DNA of 6,168 bases from Clostridia bacterium (GTDB taxonomy: Bacteria; Bacillota_A; Clostridia; Oscillospirales; Acutalibacteraceae). Below, piece after piece: positions 5,896 to 6,168 of this stretch. Each line of letters starts with the position of its first letter. Positions within the stretch are counted from its first letter, which is position 1. A model generated the notes under the pieces. That model saw nothing but the letters and a program-made list of their open reading frames with translations. It did not search any database and had not been told where the DNA came from. A program made the position numbers and the translations under genes. Where the stretch lies: positions 1 to 6,168 of the forward strand of contig JAFVTJ010000145.1 in NCBI GenBank assembly GCA_017503305.1, read 5' to 3'.

Positions 5896-6168
5896 TTAAT
5901 AGCCTATAAGCACGCCGAAAAGTAAAACTAATATTGATATAAAGAATAATAACAATTGTAGCTTCCAGGTCCATTTAAGCCACTTAAAGTAAGATACGTT
6001 TGCCATTGAAAGACCTATTAGCAATACGGGGTTAGTAGGTAAAATAACGTCGGTAAAGCCGTCGGCCATGCAGTAGGTTAAAATAACGAGTGAAGGGGAG
6101 ATGCCTAAGGTATTTGTGATAGGCAAAACTATCGGCATAACAAGAAAGATTTTAGCCGATGCCGAGCC
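5896..6168 (-). CDS. YfcC/DcuC-family membrane carrier, C-terminal 90 residues (cut by window edge)
   Basis: The frame is open from the window edge to the TAA at 5898-5896, so the in-frame ATG at 6138 is internal, not the start: ten more residues (GSASAKIFLV) precede it. Two features match the C-terminal end of the YfcC/C4-dicarboxylate anaerobic carrier family (PF03606-like). One is the small-residue stretch GSASAK followed by MPIVLPITNTLGIS; the other is the re-entrant-like ADGFTDVILPTNP. The protein then has KWLKW and a last hydrophobic helix ending LFGVLIGY. Family members are about 450-500 residues with 10-13 membrane segments, so roughly four fifths lie outside the window. Substrates in the family include dicarboxylates and possibly amino acids or peptides, so none is assigned. 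It runs convergently to the kinase and shares its terminator; no link in function is evident. Confidence 0.78.
   Translation of the reverse strand, partial: GSASAKIFLVMPIVLPITNTLGISPSLVILTYCMADGFTDVILPTNPVLLIGLSMANVSYFKWLKWTWKLQLLLFFISILVLLFGVLIGY

Noticed and set aside
1..6168. CRISPR arrays, insertion sequences, tRNA or rRNA genes
   Set aside because: No spaced direct repeats, transposase motifs, terminal inverted repeats or cloverleaf-type sequences were seen; the only tandem repeats are within the nuclease coding region.

Overview
The window looks like a chromosomal segment of an anaerobic low-to-moderate-GC Firmicute, most likely a gut-type clostridium (Oscillospiraceae/Ruminococcaceae-like). 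This is inferred from AGGAGG-type ribosome sites, sigma-A-like promoters, intrinsic terminators with U-runs, a secreted protein with clostridial C-x4-H-x9-C-x2-C and aromatic wall-binding-type repeats, and a TGS/ThrRS-like nucleoside kinase typical of clostridia. No species can be named from the sequence alone.

Layout from left to right. (1) Positions 1-736, minus strand: the N-terminal 245 residues of a major facilitator superfamily (MFS) transporter, cut by the window edge, with its own promoter. (2) Positions 834-3866, minus strand: a 1010-residue exported modular protein. It has a signal peptide, an endonuclease I (EndA/NucM-type) domain, three beta-rich accessory domains joined by Pro/Asp/Glu linkers, a Cys/His motif and about nine C-terminal 22-residue aromatic repeats. 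A terminator at 786-818 separates it from the MFS gene. (3) Positions 3867-4148: a divergent intergenic region with one promoter facing left (nuclease) and one facing right (kinase). The right-hand leader carries a purine-riboswitch aptamer at 4004-4067, fused to an intrinsic terminator at 4059-4087. (4) Positions 4149-5852, plus strand: a 567-residue nucleoside kinase with TGS and ThrRS-like N-terminal parts and a uridine-kinase-type P-loop domain. (5) Positions 5848-5890: a long convergent terminator. (6) Positions 5896-6168, minus strand: the C-terminal 90 residues of a YfcC/DcuC-type membrane carrier, cut by the window edge.

The most interesting element is the riboswitch. Its ligand-pocket bases are those of the guanine class (C at the position equivalent to 74). 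Its P1 3' strand is also the 5' arm of the terminator, so ligand binding should prevent termination and turn the kinase ON, the reverse of the classic guanine switches. Together with the gene it controls, this suggests that the kinase annotated by similarity as 'uridine kinase' may act in purine nucleoside salvage. The secreted nuclease next door would supply nucleotides or nucleosides from external nucleic acid, but it is transcribed separately in the opposite direction, so any functional link is only an inference.
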